Below are positions 27,906 to 38,656 of a stretch of DNA of 64,000 bases, in pieces (within the stretch, counting starts at the first letter, position 1; every line of letters starts with the position of its first letter). The stretch comes from Strigops habroptila (Eukaryota; Chordata; Aves; Psittaciformes; Psittacidae). The notes under the pieces were generated by a model, which made no database searches, was not told where the DNA came from, and saw nothing but the letters and a program-made list of their open reading frames with translations. Location of the stretch: the NCBI RefSeq assembly GCF_004027225.2, contig NC_044278.2, positions 60,648,243 through 60,712,242 of the forward strand, read 5' to 3'. The position numbers were made by a program, and so were the translations under genes.

Positions 27906-30900
27906 GGTCTTCATGATAAATGGAAATCTTGGAAATCTTATCTTGATAGACAATCAAGGCTGCTAATGAAGTCAGTAGAAATTTCAGGAAGAATTTTAAC
28001 ACCTTTTTTTGGTAGCCCAATATAATTAAGGGTGATATAATAGAGAAATGAGCACAAATGGTGACGCTCTGAAATGTAATCAATACCCTGTACACTATTT
28101 TCACACAAATAAAAGATGACTTGCCTTCTAGTGGTGAAAACACTCCAGGTGCGATAGGCTGCAGATGAGGAAGGAACAATGTGAGCATTGAAAATCTTAG
28201 ATTAAATCTACTGAACTTCATGAATTTTCAAAATTGTCACTTTTCTCCAGTAATTCTGAGGCTTGTGACAAAATGACCAATTGGAACATATGCTATAAAG
28301 CTTTGGGCATGAGAAAAACTTCATCAACCTAGTTTCTTTTTCCAGATGGAAGAGAATCAGGGTTTTAAATCAACCTGAGTGACACAAAACCTAGGAAAGG
28401 ATGAGTTAATTCATTTTTCTGCCCAGCTGCTTTGGTGTCAGACTTGGAATCACATCTAAAAATACCGAGTTCTTTGGATAAATGACATTTTTTAGGACTT
28501 TGGCTCCCAATCAAATTGATACAACTCAGTAGAAATATACAGGCTCAAAACTGTGGCACAGAAAAACATTTCAGGATAATTTTATTTTCCATTTTTTACC
28601 TTTTCAGATTGCTGCCTGGCCAGTGGATCCTAGGGAGAGGCTTCCAATAACTATGGGTGTAGAAACATGGAGGCAAATTGCATCCAGTGTGTTCTCGTGT
28701 TCTCGATCAAGTCTGGTGCCATCCATATTCAGGACAGGGTGGAATTAGCTTACAATTAGAAGAAAAAACCATTGGAGAAGAACAGTTCTGCAGTCTCCAG
28801 CAAGAATAATGCGTGCCTTCAAACCAGCGGTGCACAAAGAGGCGGATCCACAGCTTTGCTTTCTTTCCAGCCATTTGTGGCTTGAGATCTAACAATCCTA
28901 ATCCACAGCTTCATTTCCATTTCCAGTGGAGGCCGAGGTTGACACAATGGACAGACTCTGTATGATCGCTGGCCATAAGCTAATCTCTAGACGATATTTT
29001 TTGTGTTGAGAATTATTTTCAAATGGATTAATTCTCTCTGTGTGCCAGGACCTTATTTCGCAAGATTGTGATTTCAGTGTAACTAACAGACACAGCTACT
29101 CTTAGCTTATTTTTGGCAGCTAAAAATAACCAAACTAAACGCAATGGATGGCTTAGAAAGCTGCCTAACATCTGGTTATCTGAGTTTGTTTTATTAGCCC
29201 TTTTGGAACTCATAAGCTTGCTTATTTTTCCTGACATCCCCTCAGCAGCCCACAACTTGACTGCTTAGCCTCAGACGGCCAAAGCTCCGCAAACTAGTGC
29301 CATTATTCCCCATTGCCTCAAAGATAAGGGATGATGCAATCAGGCCCCTGAGGAGTGAAGAGCAGACAATTATCTCACCTCAGCTAAGTCACAATGTAAG
29401 GGATGAGGACTTCCAGATCCCCCTCATTTCTTCTGCCCCACAGGGCTGCAATTGCTCACACCATTGATCCTGTCTACCTTGACAATACAGCTTTCCAGTT
29501 TCCCTATAGCGACAATGTAAAGATCATGCACTCTTGAGCAAGTCTTGACAGATTACAGGGGTTGAGCAGCCTCTTACACACAACACTCATTTTTAATGAA
29601 GTACAGCCGTAAATAAAATATGAAGAACTTTTCTGGTAGTGTGAGCTGTCTTTGTAGCATCCTGTGAAATGATTTCCTGAAAGCTTGAAACCCATTGCTA
29701 GTTAGTGTCAGCAGCTTTAGCTAGTCTCTTATACTCAGGCTGGATTAGCTAACCATCTTTAAACTTCCATGCAGTAACTGTGTTCTCCACTGCAATACAG
29801 CCTGACATTTGTTTAAAGCTGAAAATACTTTTCCCAGCTACGGTGTTAAAAGATGATAAAACCTAGCAAACAAAAAGACTTACTGCATGGTGCTGGTGAC
29901 AGCCTTTTACCATGGTGCCCATGGGGACTCTGTAGTGATAGTGATGGATAACCTATGGCTCCCAGGCCCCCTGAACAGTTTGCATCCAAGTGCTGTTGCT
30001 GCAAGGGCAGACACACACTCACACATGCTGGCAGTGGGCACTGGTCCATTGATCCAACAGCAGCAAGTGCAGACACCTACCAGGCATCAAAGACGAAGTA
30101 TTCAGCACACATCACTCAGGCTACATTTACAGATTGAAAATGCAGCCCTTCTAATTAGGCTGATAGGCCTCAAAATGTCAACCAGTACCCAGGAGGCTTT
30201 TTTTGCCTAAAGACAGACAGCAGATTTAAGAAGAATGTTTTCTGTCCCTTCATCTGAATTAGGTGAATGACTGAGAAAGGTTTTAAGACAAAGCTTCAGC
30301 AATGTTACCACTATTGTACACTAATACCTTTCAATCTAAGTATACTTAATCAAGTCTATGTATTCCAGGCACTGATTAGCAATTTTACCTACATGCGGTT
30401 GCCAGATGTCTGGAAATTAACTGCAAGCACTTTAGCAAAACCATTAGTGTACATAAACTTGCGGGGAAAAAAAATTAAAAAATCATTATTTTCACGAAAT
30501 TAAGATATAAATAACCTCAAGGTTTTAATAGTGTCAGCTAAGCTACCTATTTTTTAAAGCTACTTGTGAGGTTTTGAGAGCTCCCTTTATAATGTGGTCC
30601 AGCAGCAAAGGCAATTATGTGCATAAACTTGTGGTACAGCATCATGAGTTACTTCAGGCTGGGTTTTCAAATGTGTTTTACACCTACCGGTGTGGAGGTT
30701 CTTTGTGGCATTTGTAAAAATGTCTGCAGATACTCAAGAAGAAGGGTGCCACGAAGGCACCTTTTAAGAAGCTGGATAATGCTATTTGCCTCACTTTCTA
30801 CACATCTGTGATTGAAATAGTGCTGATCTGCATCTCACAGGAATAGAAAGTTTGCTGGAAGTGGTAAGTATTAAACAAAAATTCTTTACTGGTTTCACGG

Positions 30901-31729
30901 CAGCTCTTATGCAGTTGTCAATATTTCCCATGTCTCCCCTTTCACATGTCCAAAATTAACAAAACTGAATTTCAGGTCTGACTACAGCTGTGAGTTGGTG
31001 GGAAACACAGAAGTATGCAGAAAATAAATCTGGCTAGACTAAAAAAAAACCCATTGTGTTCCCAATCTCCTAAAAAAACGGCTAAACAGTTTTAAGTAAA
31101 ATGATTGAAAAAATATTTTTCCAGGGTGGTAATTATTCTTACTTATGGTATAAACGCATTTAATATGGTTTATATTTAGCAAGTTTTATAAGAAATCCTG
31201 ACTACTCCGTTAGAAGTTGCGGGTTTTGCTTCGTCTCAGAGAGGATGTTGAGTTGCAGCCTGTAAGCAGTTGCAAGGCTCGCACGCCGATGCTGAGTAAA
31301 ATGCTGCCATCTTTTGGCTGTACTCGACAGAAACAGGTAGAAAAGACCTAAAAGATTTTATCTTCAGAAGACAAGCAGCATTTGCTACCTCTGTAGTAGT
31401 TGCTAAGACTGTTATTGTCGGCTGATACCCTGTTATCCTTGTCCTTGGTCATGGACTTCAACTCTATAGGTGCTGTACAAACCCTGAACAAAAAGTGATC
31501 TTGTTCCCAATAATGGGTAAAAAAACCCCAACCAACCCAACAACAAAACCAAAAAACACGTAGACAGACAGACAAATGTGGAAGCACAGCAAATCTGTGA
31601 AGCAAACATACAGGGAGAACAGGCAGCGGTTTCAGTATACCTGCAAGGTAGATGAAATGTTTCTAAACACTAAATAGGTCCTCTCAGCTATAAAACTAAG
31701 CGCCAGGGAGCTTGCTCTTCTATAGCCCT

Positions 31730-31752
31730 AAAAAAAAAAAAAAAAAAAAAAA
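31730..31752. repeat. Poly-A tract, 23 bp
   Basis: Uninterrupted A run about 95 bp before a long C run. Confidence 0.9.
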
Positions 31753-31845
31753 GAAAGTGGTGGATGGAACATAACTCATTTTGATAGCAATCATCTCAAC
31801 GAAAACATATCTTGGAATTCTAAATGTTATCACTGTTAGATTAAT

Positions 31846-31874
31846 CCCCCCCCTCTAACCCCCCCCCCCCCCCC
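31846..31874. repeat. Poly-C tract (8 C, then 16 C)
   Basis: Two C runs separated by TCTAA. The opposite strand is a long G run able to form quadruplex-type structures. Such runs are also prone to sequencing error, so the length is uncertain. Confidence 0.85.
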
Positions 31875-32853
31875 GCGAGCTTCTTACTGGTTGATCTACA
31901 GGTAAAGCAAGATTAGCACAGCCACAGGAGACAAACTTCCCTGATAAGAGATTTTTTTCCCCTCCTGAAGACATGAGGAAGACTGAGCTGTGGGGCTGCT
32001 GAAGTGAGCTCCCTGTCCAGGACTGCTTCTGTGGGTGAAGCCACTTGTGCACCTGCCCTTGTGCGAGAAGTCATCTAGAGTTTAACACCTTTCCTCTTTC
32101 AGGAAATTACCTTCTGCTACTTCAATTTAAATGACACAGTAGTACCTTTCACAGGAGAATCCATCTAACAACAGAAAACCCTAGGATGCAAGCAAAAATG
32201 CAAGGCTGTTTTTCTTCCTCTTCCATTCTGGAATTCGACATTTTTGTCTTTTATGTTCAGTATGGCCCTAGGCCCTTCCCCTTTTCCACCTTTCCTAGTT
32301 GTACACAAATGACATCTCTCACTCACAGACATCTGCAGCATGCTATAACAAAAATACCTGTTTTCAAAACATGATAATCCATAAATCCAGCTGGTGGTTA
32401 AGCACTACCATTCAAATATTTGTTACCCTTTTGCACAGTAATGAATAGGAAAAAAATTAATTGCCTATGCTCTTGTTAAAATGTAATTGCCAGTTGTACA
32501 CTCAGCAGCAGTTAGCATCTGCCCAGTACATAAATATTTCTCAATTCTCCTTTACATTCTAATACTGTCTAGGGACTCACTCTATCAGAAAAACTCATGC
32601 CTATGCTTTGCCAGGATCATTACTTATTGGATTGAGGATTATTCCTGCACGTGTATGCCTGTATTTGAGGCTTTTGTGGAATTTAGCTTGCTGGCAGTTG
32701 GGTTTTATGCATTAGATTGGCCTCCTGCAAACATTCAGGGATCCTGTAAGGTAGGCTGGTATTTTTTGAGACAGACTCAAAACAATATCCACCTAGAAAA
32801 GGTACTCATATCAAATGTACACAGTTTAGATGAATTGTTGACACAGGTCTTAT

Positions 32854-33108
32854 TCATAGAATCTTAGAATGGTTTGGGTTGGGAGGGACCTTAGAGATCA
32901 TCTAGTTCCAACCCCCTGCCATGGGCGGGGACACCTTCCACTAGATCAGGCTGCTCCAAGCCCTGTCCAACTGCCAGGGATGGGGCAGCCACAGCTTCTC
33001 TGGGCAACCTGTGCCAGTGCCTCACCACCCACTGTCAGAGTGAAGAATTTCTTCTTAATGTCTAATTTAAATCTACTCTCTGACAGCTTGAAGCCACTCC
33101 CCTTGTGG
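32854..33108 (-). mobile_element. CR1 LINE 3' end fragment
   Basis: A minus-strand CR1 3' end. It includes the tail (TCATAGAATCTTAGAATGG on +), the GGTTGGAACTAGATGATCTC core, the PSLAVF-coding stretch and the start of the ORF2 C-terminal region (TTCTTCACTCTGACAGTGGG in sense). It abuts a pentamer-type simple repeat. Confidence 0.9.
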
Positions 33109-33170
33109 GTGGACACCTTAGACCTAGGTCATCACTACTTGTGCAGAGTTGTAGGCATAACATAGCACAA

Positions 33171-33334
33171 TCTATTCCATTTCTATTCTATTCTAGTCTA
33201 GCATAGTCCATTCCATTACATTTCATTCTGTTTCATTCCTTTCTGTTTCATTTTATTCCATTGCATTCCATTCCTCCCTATGCCCTTCCATGCCACTCCA
33301 TGCCTCTCCATTCCATTCCATTTCATTCCCTATG
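33171..33334. repeat. TTCCA-type pentamer simple repeat
   Basis: Degenerate tandem pentamers (ATTCC, ATTTC, ATGCC variants) over about 165 bp. It sits directly between the CR1 fragment and the T-rich and GTTT-repeat DNA on its right. Confidence 0.85.
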
Positions 33335-33516
33335 CTCACCCTGAGCTGAATAACGAGTCTGTTATTTCCCTGTCCAAAAACACTCTCAAGGACACAAATC
33401 GCAAAGTTTATAAGTGGAAACAGGATTTTATTTTATGATTCCATTTGATTTTGGGTTTGTTACTTTTAATTTTATGTTATTTTATGTTATGTTACATCAT
33501 GTTATTTGGGGGGTGG

Positions 33517-33535
33517 TTTGTTTGTTTGTTTGTTT
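33517..33535 (+). repeat. Short GTTT microsatellite
   Basis: About five GTTT units, preceded by TTTTATGTTATTTTATG-like repeats from 33,470. Confidence 0.8.
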
Positions 33536-33660
33536 TTCCTTTGGGTTGCTTTTTTTACTCTGTTTCAGAGCTGATGCTCACAAGCACATGTGTAGCCAGG
33601 AGCACACTGATGCATTCTTCAGCTTAGCTTGAAAAACCATCTCTTGTAGTCTGGCATGTC

Positions 33661-34290
33661 AAGGGGATGTGCTCAGTGCTACAGAGGACAAGCAGTAACC
33701 CCCAGTGGCCACCCTGGGAGTCAAGAAAGCTTCCTCCCCCCAGATGCAGGCACGAGGGCCACCTGCGTGGAGCACAAGCAGCAGCCTTTGGGCCACAATG
33801 ACCCAAAAGAGCCCTGTTAAGGGGCTGTGCTCAGCTGCAGAGGAAGACAAAAAACCCCGAGGACACTCGCAGGTCCCCACTGCGGGGAAAAAAGCCTTCC
33901 CCCCGCAGCTGCAGGACATGAGGGACCACCTTTGTGGCTCATGAGCAGCAGGCAGTTATGCAGCCAGAATGGACCAGAGGAGCCCTGCCAAGTGGTCCTG
34001 CTCAATGCTCAGAGGAAAGCAAAGAACCCCCGGGACCAGTGCCAATCTGCCCTGGGGGAAAATTCCTTCCTGACCCCAGCACTGGCGTTGGCTATCCGTG
34101 AGCATGTGAGCAAGACCTGCTCCTGGGACACAGGCTGGTCACATCTCCCAGAATATGCCCAAGCCCTATTCTCCCTCAACCTGGAGCCACCACAGGGGCT
34201 CCTGAGAGTGGCCAAAAGCCACCGGCCTGATTGACCTTGGGGGCAAGAATCCTTCCTATGCCTGGCAGGGCACCACTGGCTGCTCCAAAG
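33661..34290. repeat. Tandem array of about four diverged units, relict CR1-like 3' sequence
   Basis: Units begin at about 33,661, 33,819 and 33,990, each with AAGKGG...TGCTCA followed by CAGAGGAMRRCAAARAACCCC. The unit then has a CCCTGGGGGAAAATTCCTTC-like core. A partial fourth unit lies near 34,200-34,290 (GGCCAAAAGCCACCGGCCTG, TTGGGGGCAAGAATCCTTCC). Unit lengths are about 158, 171 and 210 bp. The core and the GAGCATGTGAGCAAGAC stretch near 34,100 recall the antisense 3' region of CR1 elements in turtles and other sauropsids (from memory). The array is richer in G+C than its flanks. Open frames across it look incidental. Confidence 0.6.
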
Positions 34291-34880
34291 CGCTGGGATC
34301 CCTGGAAACATCTCTGCATCCAGTCGCTTACAGCTGCTGCCCCATTTTTATCACATCTGAATTTCCCAAAGGCCATGTTCTGGCAGAATTAAATTCAAAA
34401 CAGAACAACTGAAAATCAGGATTTAATATTTTTTCTTCAGGGAAAGGTTAAAAAAAAAGGATACCAAAACAAAGCATCAGAGTGTTCAATAAAATAGCTA
34501 CAACTCACCTGATAACAGTATTTCACTAGCTGCTGCCAGACTCAATACAAAGAAAAACAGGCAAATGGTGATCCCTTTTGTGCTTAATAGCATCTTCATC
34601 ACTCTTCTGTAAACAAGGAGTCTAAACAGAATGAGAGATACCTTATGCTTCCTCTCACCGTCACTTCAAATCAGATGTAAGGATGTGAAATTGAAAGTCT
34701 AGTGAGGAGAAGAGCGAGCTGTAATAGCTTGCAATATTAACTTGGTCCTAACAAGGTTACTAAATTAAAGCAATGCTTCAGGATTTGCAGTTAAATTGCA
34801 AAATGCACTGAGTGGTACAATTTCCTCTTCTCTCTCCCCACCCCATGGCTCCAGGAAGGTCCTCTTATTACCTTTCTAAC

Positions 34881-34897
34881 AAAAAAAAAAAAAAAAA
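34881..34897. repeat. Poly-A tract, 17 bp
   Basis: A run followed by a few AC units. Confidence 0.9.
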
Positions 34898-35722
34898 TAC
34901 ACACACAAAAGTAAAATCCATTATAGCACTGAAGTATAATTACTTTTTGTTTTGCAATTAGAGGTAGAGATGGTTTAAAAGATGGTGTATTTGTAATCAT
35001 TCCACTTCATAAATTTTTCTAGTGACAGTTGTGTATGTTGGAAAGTAATGTAACAGATCTAATGAGTGAAATTTGGTACACTAACGACCTTGTTCATAAA
35101 CCTCCCGTCTTCTTTCATTTATGTTTAAGAAAGGACACAATCTAGTTCATTAATAAGGACCAGAACATGAAACCTTTGCTTTTCCCCTATAATCCCAAAA
35201 CTATTACACATAGATTTTGCACAATCCATTATACATCCTTAGGTTCTATACTACCAGGCAAATATGTCAGGTGGCTGCCAAAGAGAGACATATTCAGCTC
35301 TAATGAGCATTTAAGTGTAATTCACAGAGAAGGAGAGAGAACTCTACAGATGTAAGTGTATGGAGGATTTCAGTCACCAGCATCATCCACAGTATCTCAG
35401 CAAAATATTAACCATATATGTTTTGTACCTGTGCATCTTCTAACACATAATGCTTGAGGGCCATCAGTCTCAAGAGAATTTAGACCTCAGTTGTCAAGAT
35501 AATTTTGCAAGAAAAATTTTCAGGGCATGGCTACTCTGCTGGAGATAAGGACTAACCCACAAGCAGCCCAGCCCCACATGGCACAGCAAGCTCTGATTCA
35601 ACCCACCAAGGAAAGCTGTATGACCATGGCAGTGTATTTCCAGATATGTTCGTCTTGTCCGTATTTTTACCAAATCCAGCCAATCTTCTTCATAAAGGCT
35701 AAAACTTAACTTTTCCACTGCT

Positions 35723-35769
35723 AAATCTCTAAGTCAGAGACAGATGTTCTCTGTCTCTGTCAGAGATTT
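35723..35769. repeat. 47-nt inverted repeat (hairpin)
   Basis: An outer arm AAATCTCT pairs with AGAGATTT, and an inner arm CAGAGACAGA pairs with TCTGTCTCTG around a 5-nt loop. The arms give 18 perfect base pairs interrupted by a 4/2-nt internal loop. It is shorter than a typical pre-miRNA. Function is unknown. Confidence 0.8.
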
Positions 35770-37218
35770 CTCCCTTCTCACCCATGGGAGCAGCTGCAGC
35801 TAAGGAAAGACCTATTCCCAGCGGGAAATACCTTCTGTGCTATGCTTCCAGGTTCCTGGCAGAGACCTGGATGAGAAGCTGTTCTTCCTTTGAGCCCTGG
35901 AGCCTGATCCTATTTACCTCTCTGAGCACAGCTCAGTTTCTAGGCTAACAGCAAAGAGGAGATAACTCAGCTTCTAAGCCAAGCCCCAGAGAAGTCTCTT
36001 CTCTTTGACCCTCAAAGCCCAAGGACACCAATATTTTAATGCTCTGCTGCACTGAAGTCATGTCATTGAAATGAATCACAGAAGCTATAGTGGTTTGAGT
36101 AGTAGTACCTCCCCTTTGCATAGTCCTGGTCTCTTGGTCTCTATAATCCACTGACTGACCAGAGTTAAGACACATTGATTTCCATCACAGGTGGAACATG
36201 AGAAAGCAATAGAAGCAGAGCTGACTTTCAGAAACCTCTGAGTCCCAAATCCAGGTGCTTGAGTACCTGTTAATTCTTGTAATCTGGATCATTACTCTGG
36301 ATTAGGAGAGGAACTTCCTCATGTCTGAGGACACATAATGAAATGTGAGAGTGATTCTGCCATCACATCTTCCAGCAGATCGTAGTGCAAGGAAAGTGTG
36401 TCCTGGCCTCCCACTGATTTACTGAGAAGAAAAGAAAAGAAATGGTAGGTATTTGCAATTTTCACACATACTCCCCTAAACCAAACTTCTGTGTAGTTAA
36501 ACACCTCAGTAGCCCTTACTCTACTTTCATCTTGATCACTGTGTTTGGCACAAAACTCTTCACCTGGTATTTACCACATGGGTATTCAGATGCCTGGTTT
36601 CCTATTAGCCAGCCAGTTCTATTATGGATTTGCTGGTTGCTGTTAGAGTTAGGACACATGCTCAGCAGCCATTTGACTGAGTTCTCTGTTCATGTTTTCA
36701 GAATGTGGTAACACTAACTATGGAACATGACAAGTATTTGGCAAATTGGTTTTTGCAGAATGTGAATGCTGATCTTCTCATTCAGTTACATTTTTGGCCA
36801 GGATTGTCATAAAGCCTTCAAAGTGTTCCCCTGGGATTTGTAATCACTAATGCCAAGAAAAAACAACTGTCATCTTGCTAAATAGTGTACTGAATTTTGT
36901 AAGAAACCTTGTTCTTGTATAACATGGCTGCTTTCATCAGCAGCCTGTATTACATCTGCTGCAAACTCTTATTCTAGAACTAAATCTAAAATAAGAAATA
37001 GAAAGCAAATATATATTTCACAAATAATTCCTGGTTAAAACATGCTTCTGAACGGGTAACACTTTGAAATCCCTGAAACATGGTTATTCAAATATTTATT
37101 TTTTTCTATGATTTAAGCACAAATCATGCCTTGGATACATCTTGGAGGCAGACGTGAACTGTATGGGTGAATGTCGACGGGCGATTCATGTCAAAAGATG
37201 AACTTGATGTATGGATGT

Positions 37219-37234
37219 ATTGTTCATGAACAAT
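37219..37234. repeat. Perfect 16-bp palindrome
   Basis: ATTGTTCATGAACAAT reads the same on both strands. It contains everted TGTTC/GAACA half-sites, so a dimeric factor could bind, but nothing else supports that. Confidence 0.85.
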
Positions 37235-38273
37235 GTTAGAAAAAGCCAATGTTAGTTTTTGTAAGTATTTAATGAAATCGTGGGAGACTACAGATTCCTA
37301 ATTCTGGAATTAAAGAAATTTCTCATAGAACAAAATACATCCTTAGCATTGACTTTTAATTTTATTAAAATAAAGAGACCATCCATTCTGCTGCTCAGCA
37401 TGTCTCTACAGACCAGCTACAGAGCCATCATCTACTACAGGTTCGCAAATAAGTAATTCAGAAATATGGACAATATTGCTTTTCCTAAGTGGTGAAAAAT
37501 GTCATGGACTTAATATTCTTGTGGGATATCATCTGATACAGTTTTCTGAGAGAAACACTCTGAGAACGAAAACATCTTCCTCTTCCATTTGCACTGACTT
37601 TATTTTTCTACCACTAAACTTTCAGAGGAAAAAAACCCCTCAAAATATGTATTTTCAACTAAGCCTAATTGAAATTTTACCCTGAAAATTGAAAGCCATA
37701 TTTTAGTCCCACTTAGGGCTTAGAAGATTTGAGATTTTACCTGAAGGTTACACAGGAAGACTAAGAAAATGGAAGTCTGGGAGAGACCCTAGGGGAAAAA
37801 AAGGTGGAGCTAAAGCAACAGAAGAACATATGAGAGACGCATTATCCATTTTCCACCTATACTTTTGACAAGAATGAAATCTGTCTCCAACTAGGACGCA
37901 ACATTTTTCTAGCAGAGAAGCATTTTGCTCGACTTGTAAGCAAGGGAGAAAGATGGTCACAAAGGTATTTTTCCATAAGGGTAGGCTGGAATGCTAACTA
38001 CATGTATTGGAAGTGATCAGAATAATTACAATTGTGGAGTTGAAAATCTTAAATTCTCTGAGATGCCTGCTCTTATGAAGTTCAGTTTGTGTTGCATGGG
38101 AAATCTTGTTACTATGTTTTGACAGACTGTGCTTTGCTTTAAAATGGATGGAAATCGTTTTCATCCTCCAGAAAACAGAATACATTGATGGAAAAACTAC
38201 TCCTCCAGGACCAATTGCTAAGAAAGAGTCAAAAATGGGAAAGCACTTTAGAAATATAGATTTTCCTACTGAC

Positions 38274-38301
38274 TTCATAGACACTAGCTGGTGTCTATGA
38301 A
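38274..38301. repeat. 28-bp near-perfect palindrome
   Basis: TTCATAGACAC and GTGTCTATGAA flank a TAGCTG centre, with one mismatched pair. A second, perfect 10-bp palindrome ACTAGCTAGT follows at 38,307-38,316. Confidence 0.85.
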
Positions 38302-38617
38302 AATTCACTAGCTAGTAATTTTGAGTCCCTAGCCAGATTCTTTGAATATTGATGAAATTCTCCGAATGACACAAAATGTGTCTTTTTTTATGTGTGTATA
38401 AATCAAATGAGTGTATCCACTGTTGTATTTGTTGCATACTATTCCATTTTAAAACCTATAGTTACTTCAACTTTATTTAACTCTGAGTCTTCCAGATTTA
38501 CTTACATTACTGGACCTTTTTTTTTAGGTACCCTTTTAGAAAAAAGCATAGTATATAAACCCAGTAACTTTGAAGTTCTTTTTCTATACTTTTCATGGAT
38601 CAGTTTTAACAGGGGTT

Positions 38618-38656
38618 AAACATCTTTAAATAAGTTTGAAACATCTTTAAATAAGT
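38618..38656. repeat. Perfect 18-bp direct repeat, 21-bp period
   Basis: AAACATCTTTAAATAAGT occurs at 38,618 and 38,639, with TTG between the copies. Confidence 0.95.

Larger units (their letters stand above)
27906..32853. other. Unique DNA with homopolymers, no gene seen
   Basis: Contains the A and C runs near 31.7-31.9 kb and a CpG-containing pocket at 31,210-31,330. No coding exon recognised. Confidence 0.55.

Noticed and set aside
33827..34234. 135-codon open frame across the tandem array
   Set aside because: It lies in repeat-derived sequence, with competing frames on the other strand and no motif.
37219..37234. Steroid-receptor response element reading of the 16-bp palindrome
   Set aside because: The half-sites are everted with 2-bp spacing, not the inverted 3-bp-spaced form.
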